From Notolepis coatsorum (taxonomy: Eukaryota; Chordata; Actinopteri; Aulopiformes; Paralepididae), in NCBI GenBank assembly GCA_963971535.1, contig OZ020599.1, positions 97,571,120 through 97,635,119 on the forward strand: a DNA stretch of 64,000 nucleotides. Direction: 5' to 3'. Shown piece after piece: positions 11,133 through 23,127 of this stretch. A program made the translations under genes and the position numbers. Positions within the stretch are counted from its first letter, which is position 1. Each line of letters starts with the position of its first letter. The notes below the pieces were generated by a model. It had not been told where the DNA came from, searched no databases, and worked only from the letters and a program-made list of their open reading frames with translations.

Positions 11133-11658
11133 AGTCAACGTATTTTTTTTTCTTTTTTTTTGTTGATCTTTTTCCCCCTCCATTTTCCTCCGATTTTCTC
11201 CCATCCCAATGTTAGTCGTATGCGAATTCCCAATCCCCTTCCTGGTCGCTGCGCACTTACCCCCCACAGTCGGATCATCTGGGAGAGTGGAGGCTATCAC
11301 GTGCTTCCTCCGACACACGTCCAGCCAATCAACCGCTTCTTTTCACCTGGCAGCGCGGATCCTCCCTGAGAGGGCGTAGTGTGTGGAAGGATCACACTAT
11401 CCCACTCAGGTCCTATCCGCGCTTAGCAGGCGCCCCGACCGAACTGTAGGAGTCGCTGTTTACAACGACCCGGACCCACCCCGCCAGCTTCTCCCACCCT
11501 CTAATACAGCCAATTGTATTAGTGTGAACGGCCAGCCAAGCTGGTGACAACCCCGGAGCTGTGAGCTGGATTCGAACAGGCGAATCCAGCTCACAGCTCT
11601 GGGGTTGGTGACGAACGCAATCTCCGCTACGCCACCTAACCGCTCCAGTCAACGTATT
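11133..11658 (-). mobile_element. Long SINE (about 500 bp), full copy
   Basis: The element occupies 11145-11646, with a 12-bp duplication agtcaacgtatt at 11133-11144 and 11647-11658. On the minus strand it starts gagcggttaggtggcgtagc, has a B-box-like ggattcg, and ends in an A-run (poly-T at 11143-11160 on plus). The body is not simple repeat and holds no open frame with a known domain. Two more minus-strand copies lie at 41205-41656 and 59217-59743. A composite tRNA-derived SINE is the likeliest identity. Confidence 0.8.
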
Positions 11659-12249
11659 CTTAAATAATAGCACAGATAGCTAGCCCACAGGCCACAGCCA
11701 ACACAGATAGAGATTCACACAGATAGCCACGCTAGCTTCCTAGTTCCTCAATCCTCATCTCCTCAGCAAGCAGCTAGCAGTGTTGGCACTCAGTTGGCTA
11801 GCACTGCAGAGCCACTTAGCCAGTTAGCTCAAACTAGCAACATTAGCAGCACCAGTGAAATTCGGCGATTCCACAGAAAACAGTCATTCAGTCAACACAG
11901 CGTTTTCACTTTCCTTTGGCTGCGTCCTCCCTCCGATGTACAGCGTTGTGTGTATCTCCCTCCGTATTTACTCTTGGCACCACCTCGACGTTGGTTCGAA
12001 TGGATATCCCCGCCACGCCGCGGGTACTTTTGTGTCCCTCCCCGACTGAACGTTCTAACATGCAACACAACGTTCATCTTAAGTTCACAGTCCATCTGCC
12101 GAACGTCCTGGCGTGAGTCACTCTCATATAGATAGCTAAGCTAGACTAGAGCGCTATTTGAAATGGATGCACATAACGTGAATGCAGCATAACACAGCTG
12201 TGTGCAGCACAGTCACATGACTTCTTCTTCTTTGGAATTAATAGCGGGT
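11659..12249. other. Intron sequence rich in gctagc motifs
   Basis: Repeated ctagc/gctag words and a CpG-rich middle (11990-12040) suggest the remains of a DNA element, but no paired ends were found. Confidence 0.3.
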
Positions 12250-12569
12250 CACAACCACAAAAAAAACGCATACCGCCACCTACTGTCCTGTCTGTACATC
12301 CCAGCAACTGGGACAGATAAGCAACAACCCGGCAAATAAAGGAAAACAATAAAGAAAAACCAATAAACCCCATAACAAACTAAACAAAATACCCAACCCC
12401 CTTCTCTAACTCTCTTTCTTACTATTTCCTCCCATGTCAACCCCTTCACTGGTTGCCTGCAAATAATCATAATAGCTCTCTTCTGTAGGAGATACAGTGG
12501 TTTTATATTACTCTTGTTATAGGTGTTACCCCAGTACAGGTATTTTGAATTGGCTACGTAAAATATCAA
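12250..12569 (-). mobile_element. LINE RT fragment, C-terminal part
   Basis: Minus-strand translation reads YWGNTYNKSNIKPLYLLQKR, the conserved block just after the reverse transcriptase in fish CR1/L2-like LINEs. It continues the fragment at 13325-13750, from which it is parted by about 750 bp of other repeat. Confidence 0.8.
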
Positions 12570-12777
12570 ATCTTGATGAATGCTTTGTTTTCTAGATAAA
12601 TATATGTATTATTAATTATATTAATCAGCATTTCAGAGGAGGTGAACACAAACGCCACATGCACCCCTCCCCCACACTGCAACTTCAAATTGATAAATTT
12701 TTTCAACCACCTGCTTGTGCATGGGGGAGGGGTGCAGTACACATTCTGAGCTGAGCATTCTTTGAGAGTGGTAGTAC

Positions 12778-12827
<50 letters not shown>

Positions 12828-13324
12828 AAAATATCTACAGTGAGACAGCACCCCCTAATAGGGAAAAAAAATACTTTAATAGATATCACTATGAAACTTT
12901 CCCAGTTTGTTATGTACATATAAACTAAATATATATTACAAGTTTTCTGAATTTTATGTTTATATATGCAAATGAGGCACTTCCCACATTAAATATGCAC
13001 ATATTTGCATCCCATCCAATCCACTTTATTTATAAAGCACATTTAAAAACAACAAAGTTGACCAAAGTGCTGTACAAGTCCACAACATAAGTTAAAACAT
13101 AAAACATAATTTTTTTTATAAAAGCACACAATAAAAACAGTACAATGTGTCACATAAAAAGGCAGGTCTCTCAAAAACTGTTTTAAAAACCGAAAGCCAG
13201 AGCAAATAGATGTGTCTTGAGGCGTGATTTGAACACCTGCAGAGTGGGGGCCTGCCTAACATGCAGTGGCAGCTCATTCCAGAGCTTTGGGGCTGCCACA
13301 GTGAAAGCACAGTCCCCCCTAAGC
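12570..13324 (-). mobile_element. Repeat insert: (ATTG) tract and LINE 3' UTR
   Basis: An (attg)n tract of about 48 bases (12779-12826) and a second minus-strand LINE 3' UTR block (13020-13320: ctttatttataaagcacatt at one end, ggcagctcattccagagctt at the other) separate the two halves of a LINE RT. Exact borders were not fixed. Confidence 0.6.
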
Positions 13325-13750
13325 TTAAGTAATTAAGATAAGGCAATATGAGTGCACAGTACTGTACAATGTTCGCATTGCTTTGTTATCTAATACATAT
13401 TTAACTTTATTCACAATAAAAACACTCTTAGAATTTATTTTCCTTACGTGTGCAATATGAGGTTTCCAGGTCAAACCTTCATCCAACAATACTCCCAAAA
13501 AACGCAGTTCTGTAACCCTTTCAATATTAACTCCATCTATTGACAATACAACATTTTCCTCTTTTTTTCTCTTGCTAAAGATCATAAACTTAGTTTTTTT
13601 CACATTTAATGATAGTTTGTTTTCCTTAAACCATTTCTTGAATTTATCCATTTCCTGCATGATAATGCTTGCTAAAGCTTTTAAATCATATCCTGAGCTG
13701 TACACATTTGTGTCGTCCGCAAATAATACACATTTCAATAGTTTTGACAC
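13325..13750 (-). mobile_element. LINE reverse-transcriptase fragment
   Basis: Minus-strand open frame with the RT catalytic motif FADDTN, followed by KKWFKENKLSLNVKKTKFMI and FLGVLLDEGLTWKPHI, the usual order in CR1/L2/Rex-type LINEs. It is truncated on the 5' side near 13750. Confidence 0.9.
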
Positions 13751-13759
13751 TTCACATAT

Positions 13760-14340
13760 GTCATTGATATATAAAATAAACAGTGATATTTATAAACATG
13801 ATGGATCATGTAAGTCACATTAGACACCTGCTGTAAGGAAAACTAGATTTTCGGTCTGTGATGGAAAGTGATTGTTAAATAACGTTATAGTTATTTTTAT
13901 TAAAAAAAGAAAATTTTAAAAGGGCCTCGCGCGCGACCCTAGGGCCTCTTCCTACATTTACTCCCGTCTCCACTCTTGGGCTCACGGAACAGGAGAGACT
14001 CTCTCCATTACATGTGGAGGGAGAAGCATTGCCCATGTGCACCGAGACTGAATTCCTCCACAATCTATCAAGTGTGACTCATTCAGTGGCAGGTTGGGAG
14101 TTGAGCGATGACTCATGGCTCGAGTTGTCTCACCGCTCCCCCTGTTGGCAGAACGACGGCGTTACACGGCTGATGCAATGATGAAACAATCTCTGAAAGT
14201 TAATTTAGTGCTGAACTTATTTCCCCTTCATTCGTTTGACGAATGACGACGAAATAACGGCTCGGGAAAATGCGAGGATGGTTAATGTGTAATGAAACGG
14301 CTCCGGGTTCGGCCACTAAGTCTATCTGCTCTGCTTTCCT
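13760..14340. other. Intron sequence, unassigned
   Basis: No gene or bounded repeat is recognised in this stretch. Confidence 0.35.
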
Positions 14341-14541
14341 CCCATATTGTATCCCTCTCTCTCTCGCTCCGTCTCTCGCTCTATGTCTCTCCCTCTCTCT
14401 CTCCCTCCCCACTCTGTCTCTCTCTGTCTTTCCCTCTCTGTCTCTCTTGCTCTCTGTCTCTCTTGCTCTGTCTCCCTCTCTCTCCCCCCCCTCTCTCTCT
14501 GTCTCTTTCTCTCTCTGTCCCTCTGTGTCTCTCTCTCTCTT
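14341..14541. repeat. CT-rich microsatellite
   Basis: About 200 bases of (TCTC) with scattered G, on the plus strand. Confidence 0.9.
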
Positions 14542-14646
14542 TGATGAACATTGTTACTCAGCTGATAGAGTTGTACCCTTCCTGATGACTTGTCGTACAG
14601 AACTTGTAAGTCGCTTTGGATAAAAGCGTCAGCTAAATGTAAATGT
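14542..14646 (+). mobile_element. SINE/LINE 3' tail fragment
   Basis: The phrase gtaagtcgctttggataaaa then gcgtcagctaaatgtaaatg is a tail shared by many fish SINEs. It is preceded by ctcagctgatagag and lies between two CT-rich tracts. Confidence 0.65.
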
Positions 14647-14725
14647 CTCTCTCTCTCTCACCCCTCTCTCTCTCTCCCTCCCTCTCTCGCTCGCTCTCTC
14701 TCTGTCTCTCTCACCTCTCTCTCTC

Positions 14726-14763
<38 letters not shown>

Positions 14764-14820
14764 TCTCCCCCCCCCCTCTCTCGCTCTCTCCCCCCCCACC
14801 CCCCCCCCCCCCCCCCCCAG
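14647..14820. repeat. Expanded polypyrimidine tract abutting a splice acceptor
   Basis: About 170 bases of C and T, the last part nearly pure C, run directly into cccag before the DLGAP exon at 14821. It forms an unusually long polypyrimidine tract for that exon. Confidence 0.9.
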
Positions 14821-14973
14821 GATGTGAATGCCACCCCGCGCCCCACGGCACAGGACCTTGCTGGCTTCTGGGACCTCCTGCAGTTATCCATAGAGGACAT
14901 CAGCTTGAAGTTTGACGAGCTTTACCAACTCAAAGCCAACAACTGGAAACTCCCTGAGCAACCAGAGAAGAAG
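14821..14973 (+). CDS. dlgap4: DLGAP-family coding exon, GKAP domain part 3
   Basis: The 153-bp exon is in phase 0 at both ends and gives 51 residues, DVNATPRPTAQDLAGFWDLL then QLSIEDISLKFDELYQLKAN, NWKLPEQPEKK. The PRPTxQDLAGFWD block and the SIED.S.KFDEL helix are hallmarks of the DLGAP C-terminal domain. The donor is gtatta. The LLQLSIEDIS wording favours a dlgap1/dlgap4-type paralogue over dlgap2/3, from memory of the family. Confidence 0.96.
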
Positions 14974-14999
14974 GTATTACAATAGTTTTAAATAAAATT

Positions 15000-15374
15000 A
15001 TCATTTAATAATAATAAACTTTATTTGTATAGCTTTCATACAAGAATCGCACTTCTGCGTTGTGTTAAATGTCGATGCCCCGAGGGAGTTTCGAACACGG
15101 GTCTCCCACGCCGTGGGCGACAACATAGACCGCTGCACTAAGAAGTGAATTCACTGCTTGGTACCGTATCTATGTGTCTTTTAACCCCGTTATGGGGAAG
15201 TGAGTTTAACTCGCAGCCCGCTTACTGCCACAGTCACTTCACAACACACGTCCATCGTGACTGGGGATATTACTCACGGACCTCCGCCAATCAACGGCAG
15301 CCACCAGGCACAGCAATTACTCAGCCAGTTATTCTATGAGAAAATGGCTGAGTACCAGAACAGAATAATAAATA
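15000..15374 (-). mobile_element. LINE 3' tail and SINE-head fragments
   Basis: The phrase aataataataaactttattt gtatagc at 15007-15036 is the 3' end of a LINE read on the minus strand; similar ends lie at 27300, 44523, 45142 and 63740. A tRNA-like stretch with ggagtttcgaacacgggtct follows at 15080-15145. Confidence 0.55.
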
Positions 15375-16920
15375 CACAAGATAATAATAATAATACATTT
15401 ATTTTATATAACGTCTTATATAAGGTATCTCAAAGCACTTTACAGACATTGCATTACAGTATATGGACAAACGCAGTACATGGACTTTCACAATGACAAC
15501 ATGGTGGGGATACTACAGAGAAAGGGAGACGGCTTAGAGACGAGACGGAGAGAAAATTCTAATAAATAATAATAAAAAAAAAAAAATACTAAGTAAGTGA
15601 TGCCGGGGTTGGAGGGTCAGGAGTGAGGGTATGCAAGGTTGAACAGGTGGGTTTTGAGGTGAGACTTAAATGTTTCTACGGATGGGGCTTCTTTGATGTG
15701 TGATGGGAGTTGATTCCAGAGTTGGCGAGCAGAGGAGGAGAATGATTTGTTTTCTGTGGACTTAAGGCGGTAGCGTGGTGTGCTCGGAAGGGCTAAGTTG
15801 GGTGAGCGGAGTGAGCGGGAGGGAGTGTAGTGTTGAAGGAGGTTGTAGATGTAAGCAGGTGCTAGGGAGTGGAGGGCTTTGTAAGTGAGGAGACGGATCT
15901 TAAAGTCAATCCTATACTTGACAGGGAGCCAGTGAAGTGAGAGGAGGACAGGTGTCATGTGGGAGAACTTGGGGTAGCGGGTGATGATGCGGGCTGAGGT
16001 GTTCTGAACTAGTTGAAGTTTATGGAGGGATTTAGATGTTGAGCCAATGCATTACAGTAATCTAGACGGGAGAAAATGAGGGCATGGACCAGCTTTTCAG
16101 TGTCAGAAGGGGACACTAGTGGTCTAATGTGGGAAAGGTTCCTGAGGTGAAAGTAACATGTCTTGGTGATGTTATTGATGTGTGGGGTCAAATAGAACAC
16201 TCAAGTTTTTCACTGTGGGGGAGGGGAGGATAAATCAAATCAAATGTATTCGTAAGGCCCGACAACACACGTGAATGGCCCCATGGGCCGTACACGTCTT
16301 CTTTAAACAAGTCCAGAAGAAACATCACAATAAGTCAATGTGGGATAGAGTGGTTGTTGATGGATATGGAGCAGTCGGGGTTTTTACGGAGAAGGTGAGG
16401 TGTGCCCATTATAAGGATTTCAGTTTTAGTACTGTTGAGTTGGAGAAGGTTGTGATTCATCCAGATTTTTATTTCAGAGAGGGAGGAGGAGAGGGCAGTA
16501 GTGGCAGCAGGGGAGTGGATGTACAACTGTCATCGGCGTAGGCGTAGCAGTGATATTGGAGACCATGTGTTCTGAAGATGTGGCAGAGGGGTAACATATA
16601 GAGGGAGAAGAGTATGGGACCAAGGACTGAGCCTTGGGGGACACCAGATGTAACGGGGAAAGAAGTTGAGGTATGACTGTCCATGGTAGTGAACTGCTGT
16701 CTGTCTGATAGATAGGAGTGAAATAGGTGGAGAGCTGAGCCTGTGATGCCAACTGTGTGTTCTAAACGGCAGAGTATGATGTTGTGATCAATGGTGTCAA
16801 AAGCAGCGCTGAGGTCGTGGAGGATGAGTATGGAGAGAAAACCGGAATCTGAATTTAGCAGGATATCGTTGGTGACTTTAACAAGAGCAGATAGTTGGTG
16901 AAGCTGCAAATATGAATTGC
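15375..16920 (-). mobile_element. L2-type LINE, 3' portion
   Basis: Minus-strand LINE with an (ATT)n-like 3' end at 15383. Reading from 16920 leftwards, the RT motifs are LSAAFDTIDHNI, GVPQGSVLGPILFSLYM and a YADD-like box (CYAYADDSC). The C-terminal frame at 15617-15958 has LHWLPVKYRIDFKIRLLTYK and ARQLWNQLPSHIK. This wording is typical of fish L2. The frame is broken several times, with a short foreign segment around 16232-16337. It resumes at 18030 after a hAT insertion. Confidence 0.9.
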
Positions 16921-18029
16921 CCCACGCGCAGGGAGCGAAATTAACTTTTTGGCTCACCGGCCAGTGGCGGGTAGATGGGAAGAATCTACCCGCCAAGCAT
17001 ATTTCTTACCTGCCAAATTTTTTTTGATTAAAAAAAATATATGTATATATATTTTATATAAAAAAAATGTTTTAAATAAAATATATATTATATAATCATA
17101 CTTGTAGTTGTATTATCTGCGAGACATCGCCACCACGCAATAAGTCAAAATGCTCGCTATCTGCAAACGGCTCCACTGTCTGTGTGTATACTTGAGTAGC
17201 CTCCAGCTCCAGCAAGGATTCTCCGGCGCTGCAGCTAGGCCCTATATTCAGCTAGACCCTACATTCAGCATGCAAGGATTCTCCGGCGATGCAGCTGGAC
17301 CCTATTGGTATAATGTTACGGTTCTTTGGTCAAATCACATTCAACATGCCCTCAGCTAGAATACGTTATAAGACATTGATATCAGGAGCTATCTGTAGCT
17401 ACTGCTAGCCCGCTAGATAACGTTAAGACAATTTAGTTTACTTACTTTACTGGGACATATAGATCTAACGTGAGCTAGCTAACGTGAGCTAGCTAACGAG
17501 GGAACGGAGGTATTATGCACTCGAGTCGACTATTGCTGGAGCATTTGTTGATATCAGCAGCTATCAGTAGCTAGCCAGCTAGATACCGTTAGACAATGCC
17601 TCGTCATGTATTAAACTAAAAGTGAATAGTTGACTGGGTCATTGTTTAAACAGTAACGGTAGCTCATGGAGGTCCGCTCTTCTAGACTAGAGCAGACTGC
17701 CTCTGTGTTGATACGAGCAGAAGCCCTTAGCCAATAGTATCCCGCTGCAGGGCTGGGCGGATATGACTCGTTGCCACGTTTTTTTTCAAAATAAGAGTAT
17801 CATACAAACCGAATGTTGCTAACTGCCGGAGCCATCGATATTATGACTGGAGATGCGCTTGGGGCGGAAATGAGACCCGCACAGATTTTCAAAATAAGAG
17901 TATCGTTATGAACTTGATTGATTGATTACACGCCACACCGCGGGCAAACCTCTCAGTGGGAGGCACCAAACGTAAAAACTGAGCGCCAATGGCAGGTGGC
18001 GGGCTCTAAATTCGCCCCCTGCCCACGCG
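16921..18029. mobile_element. Non-autonomous hAT nested in the L2 LINE
   Basis: The element is 16929-18021, starting cagggagcgaaattaact and ending ttcgccccctg. The perfect 8-bp duplication cccacgcg lies at 16921-16928 and 18022-18029. Near the left end ggcgggtagat and atctacccgcc form a hairpin. No transposase frame is seen. Confidence 0.92.
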
Positions 18030-18290
18030 GGATCAATAAAGTTGTCTGAATCGGAGATTCTGTGCTGTGGTGAGTTCGGAAGCCTGATTTGAAAGGGTTC
18101 AAAAAGGGAGTTGTTCTGAAGGTGGGTGTGGAGCTGGTTGGAGATTCATCTTTTCAAGTATTTTGGAGAGGAATGGTAGGTTGGATATTGGCCTGTAGTT
18201 ACTGAGGGTATTGGGATCCAAATTGGGTTTCTTGATGCTGGGGGTGACAGCTGCTGTTCTCAGTAATGGGGGGACAACACCAGATACAAT
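18030..18290 (-). mobile_element. L2-type LINE, continued 5' portion
   Basis: This continues the LINE at 15375-16920 beyond the hAT insertion and ends near 18290, where unrelated sequence begins. The LINE is therefore 5'-truncated within its RT. Confidence 0.75.
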
Positions 18291-18359
18291 ATCAAGCCCT
18301 TACAACCCGGGGTCATAACAACCTCCCCTCCCCCCTGCTGCTATGACCCCTGCATTTCC

Positions 18360-19600
18360 CCAAGGGGATTAATGGGGTATCTGCAGGGTATTAAAAAGTC
18401 TTAAACTTAATTTGCACAGGTATTACATTTATGGGGGTGGCAGCCTGGCTGTTGGGAGATTAAATGGTATTAAATATATGAAATGTTTTTGTATTCAAGT
18501 CGTAGTTTTTTGCAGTGCTACTGGGAGCTTGGTGCGTCTGGCGAGAGCTTGTATGGAACGTGCGAGAATTTTAATTGCCCCGCAGGTGCAGCCTCCAGTT
18601 CAGGGTTGCTATGTGTTTTCTTTTATTTTCTTTTTTTTGTATGGTCGTGAAATTGGTATTACATTTTGCTCTAAGTGGTATTAAAAAGGTCTTAACTCAT
18701 CCAGCGCCAAAAACGCTGTCCAGCGTTATTGGCCGCCATACGTTGTCTGCCAGGATCGCTGTACATCGTTTTTGAGATCAATATTTCATTTTTTTTCGCC
18801 ATGGCATTCATAATTCATATACCCACCTCCGGTCCTGCAGCTGGACCCTAGATGTGACTGCAACGACGGCTCAATACCGCCGCCTGGTGGATGGTCGGGC
18901 GAGTTACACTCACAAAACAGGAAATGCCATAACATGCGCCCAGAAAAGTGGGAATTTTTTTACATGAAAAACTTGACCTTGAGGACTGCATACTTTTTTT
19001 GCAAAGCTTATCTTTATACTTATAGCACATGCATAAGCCTGGTCTCTTTTGAATGATAACATTCTGAAGTTTCTTACACAATAAAGAAAAATCACTTTTA
19101 GTGCTAATGAAATGGAGTAACATAGGACTGAACTTGAGTTGTAATTGTACGAAGGTTCTCCAGTATTCCATTTCCTCATTGACGACAATGCATTCTGTGG
19201 GTTTTTCACTTCCTGTTTTCGCTTGTCAATTTTCACCTAGATCCCTGATTCGCACAACCTCACGTGGGGTATCATTGAAAAGCTACACTCATTGGCTACA
19301 ACCCTGTCCAATATTCTTGCAATCTGCCAGTGATCGACAGTTCTAGAGCCTCCGGAGTCCGGGGTGGTAATCTGACACTCTCATGTACAAAGTCGCACAC
19401 CTGACATATCGGCATGTAACTCGAGAACCGCTGAACGGATTTGGTCTCGGGTGCATTCGAACGGCAACAAATAGGGGCTTTAATTCTATAATATGTTTTA
19501 TAAAGAATGCAGACCCGAGCCGCTAGTGCTGTGTCGCACCGGTGGGCACATCGTCCTAAAGAGGGCCCGGATAAGTCTTAAATGTAACTTGTTGAAACTG
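18360..19600. other. Intron repeats, including one end of a TTAA-type element
   Basis: From the TTAA at 18692 the sequence reads catccagcgccaaaaacgct and shares the palindromic aacgctg..cagcgtt motif and the catgaattatgaat-like inner sequence (reverse orientation) with the TTAA element ending at 37435. The far end could not be placed. Flanking it, attaaaaagtcttaaactta words suggest an older host repeat. Confidence 0.45.
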
Positions 19601-19680
19601 GCAGATACCCTCGATAAAGGAACACTCTACTTGATTCCATCTCTCCTCTCCCCCCCCCCCCCCCCTAATTTCTCCCCCAG

Positions 19681-19905
19681 GAGGAGAAGAAGCCGCCTCC
19701 GCCGTCGGTGCCAAAGAAGACGCCCCGGCCCAAGCTCTCGGCGGGGAAGGACCGCAGCGTGGACTCCGCCGTGGACAAGCAGCGGCAGGAGGCCAGGAAG
19801 CGGCTGATGGCGGCCAAGCGTGCGGCGTCGGTACGACAGAACTCCGCCACGGAGAGCGCCGACAGCATCGAGATCTACGTCCCCGAGGCCCAGACCCGGC
19901 TCTGA
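19681..19905 (+). CDS. dlgap4: DLGAP-family terminal coding exon with PDZ-binding tail
   Basis: The acceptor is tctcccccag. The frame continues in phase 0 to TGA at 19903-19905, giving 74 residues. Proline-rich EEKKPPPPSVPKKTPRPK leads into the conserved basic helix DKQRQEARKRLMAAKRAASV, then RQNSATESADSIEIYVPEAQ TRL. The last residues match the class I PDZ ligand that binds SHANK PDZ domains in this family. The exon is GC-rich. Together the four exons give about 309 residues, roughly the last third of a typical DLGAP protein; upstream exons lie outside the window. Confidence 0.97.
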   Translation, partial: EEKKPPPPSVPKKTPRPKLSAGKDRSVDSAVDKQRQEARKRLMAAKRAASVRQNSATESADSIEIYVPEAQTRL

Positions 19906-20043
19906 GGGCGGCGGGGGGCCCGGCGTCGCTTCCCACCACACGCTCCCACCACGGCGGACAGGAAGAGCCCTCACTCACTCCAAACAAACCAACAGAAACA
20001 AACACTCACGGACACCCAGCGGCACACTGGCGGATCTGAACGT

Positions 20044-21112
20044 GCGGTCTACAGAGAGGAGGGGTGCAGGGGCCTCGCGGTCTACAGAGAGGAGGGGTGC
20101 AGGGGCCTCGCGGTCTACAGAGAGGAGCCGCGCGGTCTACAGAGAGGAGGGGTGCAGGGGCCTCGCGGTCTACAGAGAGGAGGGGCGCGGTCTACAGAGA
20201 GGAGGGGTGCAGGGGCCTCGCAGTCTACAGAGAGGAGGGGCGCAAGGGACCGCGGGGTCTACAGAGAGGAGGGGCGCAAGGGGCCTCGCGGTCTACAGAG
20301 AGGAGGGGCGCGGTCTACAGAGAGGAGGGGCGCGGTCTACAGAGAGGAGGGGTGCAGGGGCCTCGCGGTCTACAGAGAGGAGGGGCGCGGTCTACAGAGA
20401 GGAGGGGTGCAGGGGCCTCGCGGTCTACAGAGAGGAGGGGCGCGGTCTACAGAGAGGAGGGGTGCGGTCTACAGAGAGGAGGGGCGCGGTCTACAGAGAG
20501 GAGGGGTGCAAGGGGCCGCGGGGTCTACAGAGAGGAGGGGTGCAAGGGGCCGCGGGGTCTACAGAGAGGAGGGGTGCAGGGGGCCTCGCGGTCTACAGAG
20601 AGGAGGGGTGCAGGGGGCCGTGCGGTCTACAGAGAGGAGGGGCGCGGTCTACAGAGAGGAGGGGCGCGGTCTACAGAGAGGAGGGGTGCAGGGGGCCGTG
20701 CGTTCTACAGAGAGGAGGGGCGCGGTCTACAGAGAGGAGGGGCGCGGTCTACAGAGAGGAGGGGTGCGGTCTACAGAGAGGAGGGGCGCGGTCTACAGAG
20801 AGGAGGGGTGCGTTCTACAGAGAGGAGGGGTGCGTTCTACAGAGAGGAGGGGTGCGTTCTACAGAGAGGAGGGGTGCGGTCTACAGAGAGGAGGGGTGCG
20901 GTCTACAGAGAGGAGGGGCGCGGTCTACAGAGAGGAGGGGTGCGGTCTACAGAGAGGAGGGGTGCGGTCTACAGAGAGGAGGGGTGCGGTCTACAGAGAG
21001 GAGGGGTGCGGTCTACAGAGAGGAGGGGTGCGGTCTACAGAGAGGAGGGGTGCGGTCTACAGAGAGGAGGGGCGCGGTCTACAGAGAGGAGGGGTGCGGT
21101 CTACAGAGAGCA
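20044..21112 (+). repeat. 22-bp minisatellite in the DLGAP 3' UTR
   Basis: About 45 copies of ggtctacagagaggaggggygc fill the block; early units carry inserts such as agggqcctcg-like spacers of 8-12 bases (aggggcctcgc), later ones are nearly pure. Since 22 is not a multiple of three and the unit lacks stops in the plus frames, all three plus frames stay open (STERRGAVYREEGRGLQRGG). The array is purine-rich on the sense strand. It starts about 140 bases after the stop codon. Confidence 0.95.
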
Positions 21113-21399
21113 CAGGGCACAGGAACTATTACGGAACGATGCAAAAAACTATCCTCTTGGCTGCCGTGAGATTTTTTAAAACAACAACAACAAAACAAGC
21201 AAACCTTGACAGAACAGACATTTAATACTATTGTTATTATTGTTATTACTATTGATATTATAATAAAAAATATATATTATTATTATTATTATTATCTCCC
21301 AAAATATATCAAGACCGTCTTAAATGTGCAAGTATCTTGGATAAAGAGACATTCTATTCCTTGTGAGCCGAAGAATCTTGGTAAACCCCACCAGAAGTT

Positions 21400-21438
<39 letters not shown>

Positions 21439-22184
21439 CCTCTCACACCTCAAGTCGGTCGCCGCCAGGTTGACGAGCTGAGCGACGAACCCACACACAC
21501 ACACACTCACACACTCAGGATCCACACACGCAAGTGTACTCACCATCCACTTGAGTCTTCCTGGTTCTCTTTGTATCTGGCCGCCACTCGTCAGGCCTGG
21601 TGTGTTTTAAGCTTTACTGTGTCCGGAGTCCCGAGTGACTGGTGTCGATGGTCGAGTCGCAAAAAGGCGCTTTTAAAAAAGAAAAATACACAACAAAAAA
21701 CAACAACAACACGGACAGCCAGAGGAAGGCGGTAGCATATGTTATAAATATGACACTCTGGTTCGTTATTATTATCATGTTCAACTTTGTAAATGTTCTA
21801 TTACCAGATTAGAGAAAAGGTCAGTGTTCAGTACCAAGGTAGTTTTTTATAGATCAAAGTACTCGTGCATCAAAGTATCAAAGTACATCATGCTAACCAA
21901 TCATTCTCTCCACTCTTTTCTCTTTTTTTATTCTTCTTTTCTTGCTCTCGCCCTCCTCTTTTCCACCACAAACGCACACCACGCCGTGTCTGTGTCTGTG
22001 AAGGACCCCGTCGTTAAGTTTTACTTTTTTTAAATTTTATTTAATCGTCTCTCATGGAGAGATGTGAGCGAGGTGACTACGGACAGTCGACGTGCGCTAC
22101 GGAGGAATGTGAATTTGTTTTTAACACATTTTTACTCATCACAAACTCGATCGCTTCGCATCTTCCATTCCCTTGAAGTTCTTC

Positions 22185-22217
<33 letters not shown>

Positions 22218-23127
22218 TACACTCCACGGTCGTTCTGTCCCACCCTCGCCGGCGTGTCGCGATGTGACGTAGAGGACCAAGACGTTAACTACACTTTATA
22301 TGAAAGCATTCCTGCTTCTTCGCGGAAGCCGAGTCGGATGTTGCTCGGGGTCTTACTTGCTATTTTTAAAAGGAAATGGAATTAGCAATAACAGAATAAT
22401 GAACTTGTGTCTAGCTAGCGGCGGAGACCTGATTTTGGCGGGTGCCTGTCCGTCCCTGTCCCCCCCCCCCCCCCAAGTTGCCCCCCTCCGTTAGATCGTT
22501 TTCGATCGGCTGACGTGAACAAGCCAAGCTGATGTAGAATGTAATGGGCTTCAAAGCGAGACTTCCAATTAGGTTACTTTAGACGTATGAAAGGAAAGTC
22601 TTTAGACACCTGTTTTTAAAAGAAAACGGTTGTTTTTGAGGATAGTAATTCTCAGGGTGAGCACTCAAAAAAAGCCAACCGTCAAAAAGCGTAATGGACA
22701 TCCACTATTTATGTTTACAGTACTCTATGACCACTACTTGATTGGACAAAAAATGCTCATAACTTTTTAGCAGCCATCGTTTCTAAGTGTTTTTAATGAC
22801 CAAACGTATTAAGCATCCTTTAACTTGGCTAAGAACCTTATCTTCGAACGGAAGATCACTAAAGGTTTTGGTCCCGAGTCCAGTTCTAGCCCTGTTGCAG
22901 TTAAGCATAAATCTGACCGCTCAAGCTGAATCCACGTAGCTCGTCTCTCAGTGCCCTTCCTGGCAGCTTGACCTCTCACCCCTCGTCACAGAGGCTTTTT
23001 TTGTTTGTTTTTTTTATTCCGGGACTATGGTACATCTTTAAATTTAATTTCTAATATTGTATAATAATTTTCTGCAAGTCTTTTCAACTAAGATTCGACT
23101 GATTGGTGCTGCATTGGATTGGCTGTT

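Noticed and set aside
18022-18300. Separate small gene on the minus strand
   Set aside because: It is the continuation of the L2 LINE after a hAT insertion.
19820-21225. Arg/Gly/Glu-rich frames of 350-450 codons
   Set aside because: They are the 22-bp 3' UTR array read in three frames; the true DLGAP frame stops at 19905.
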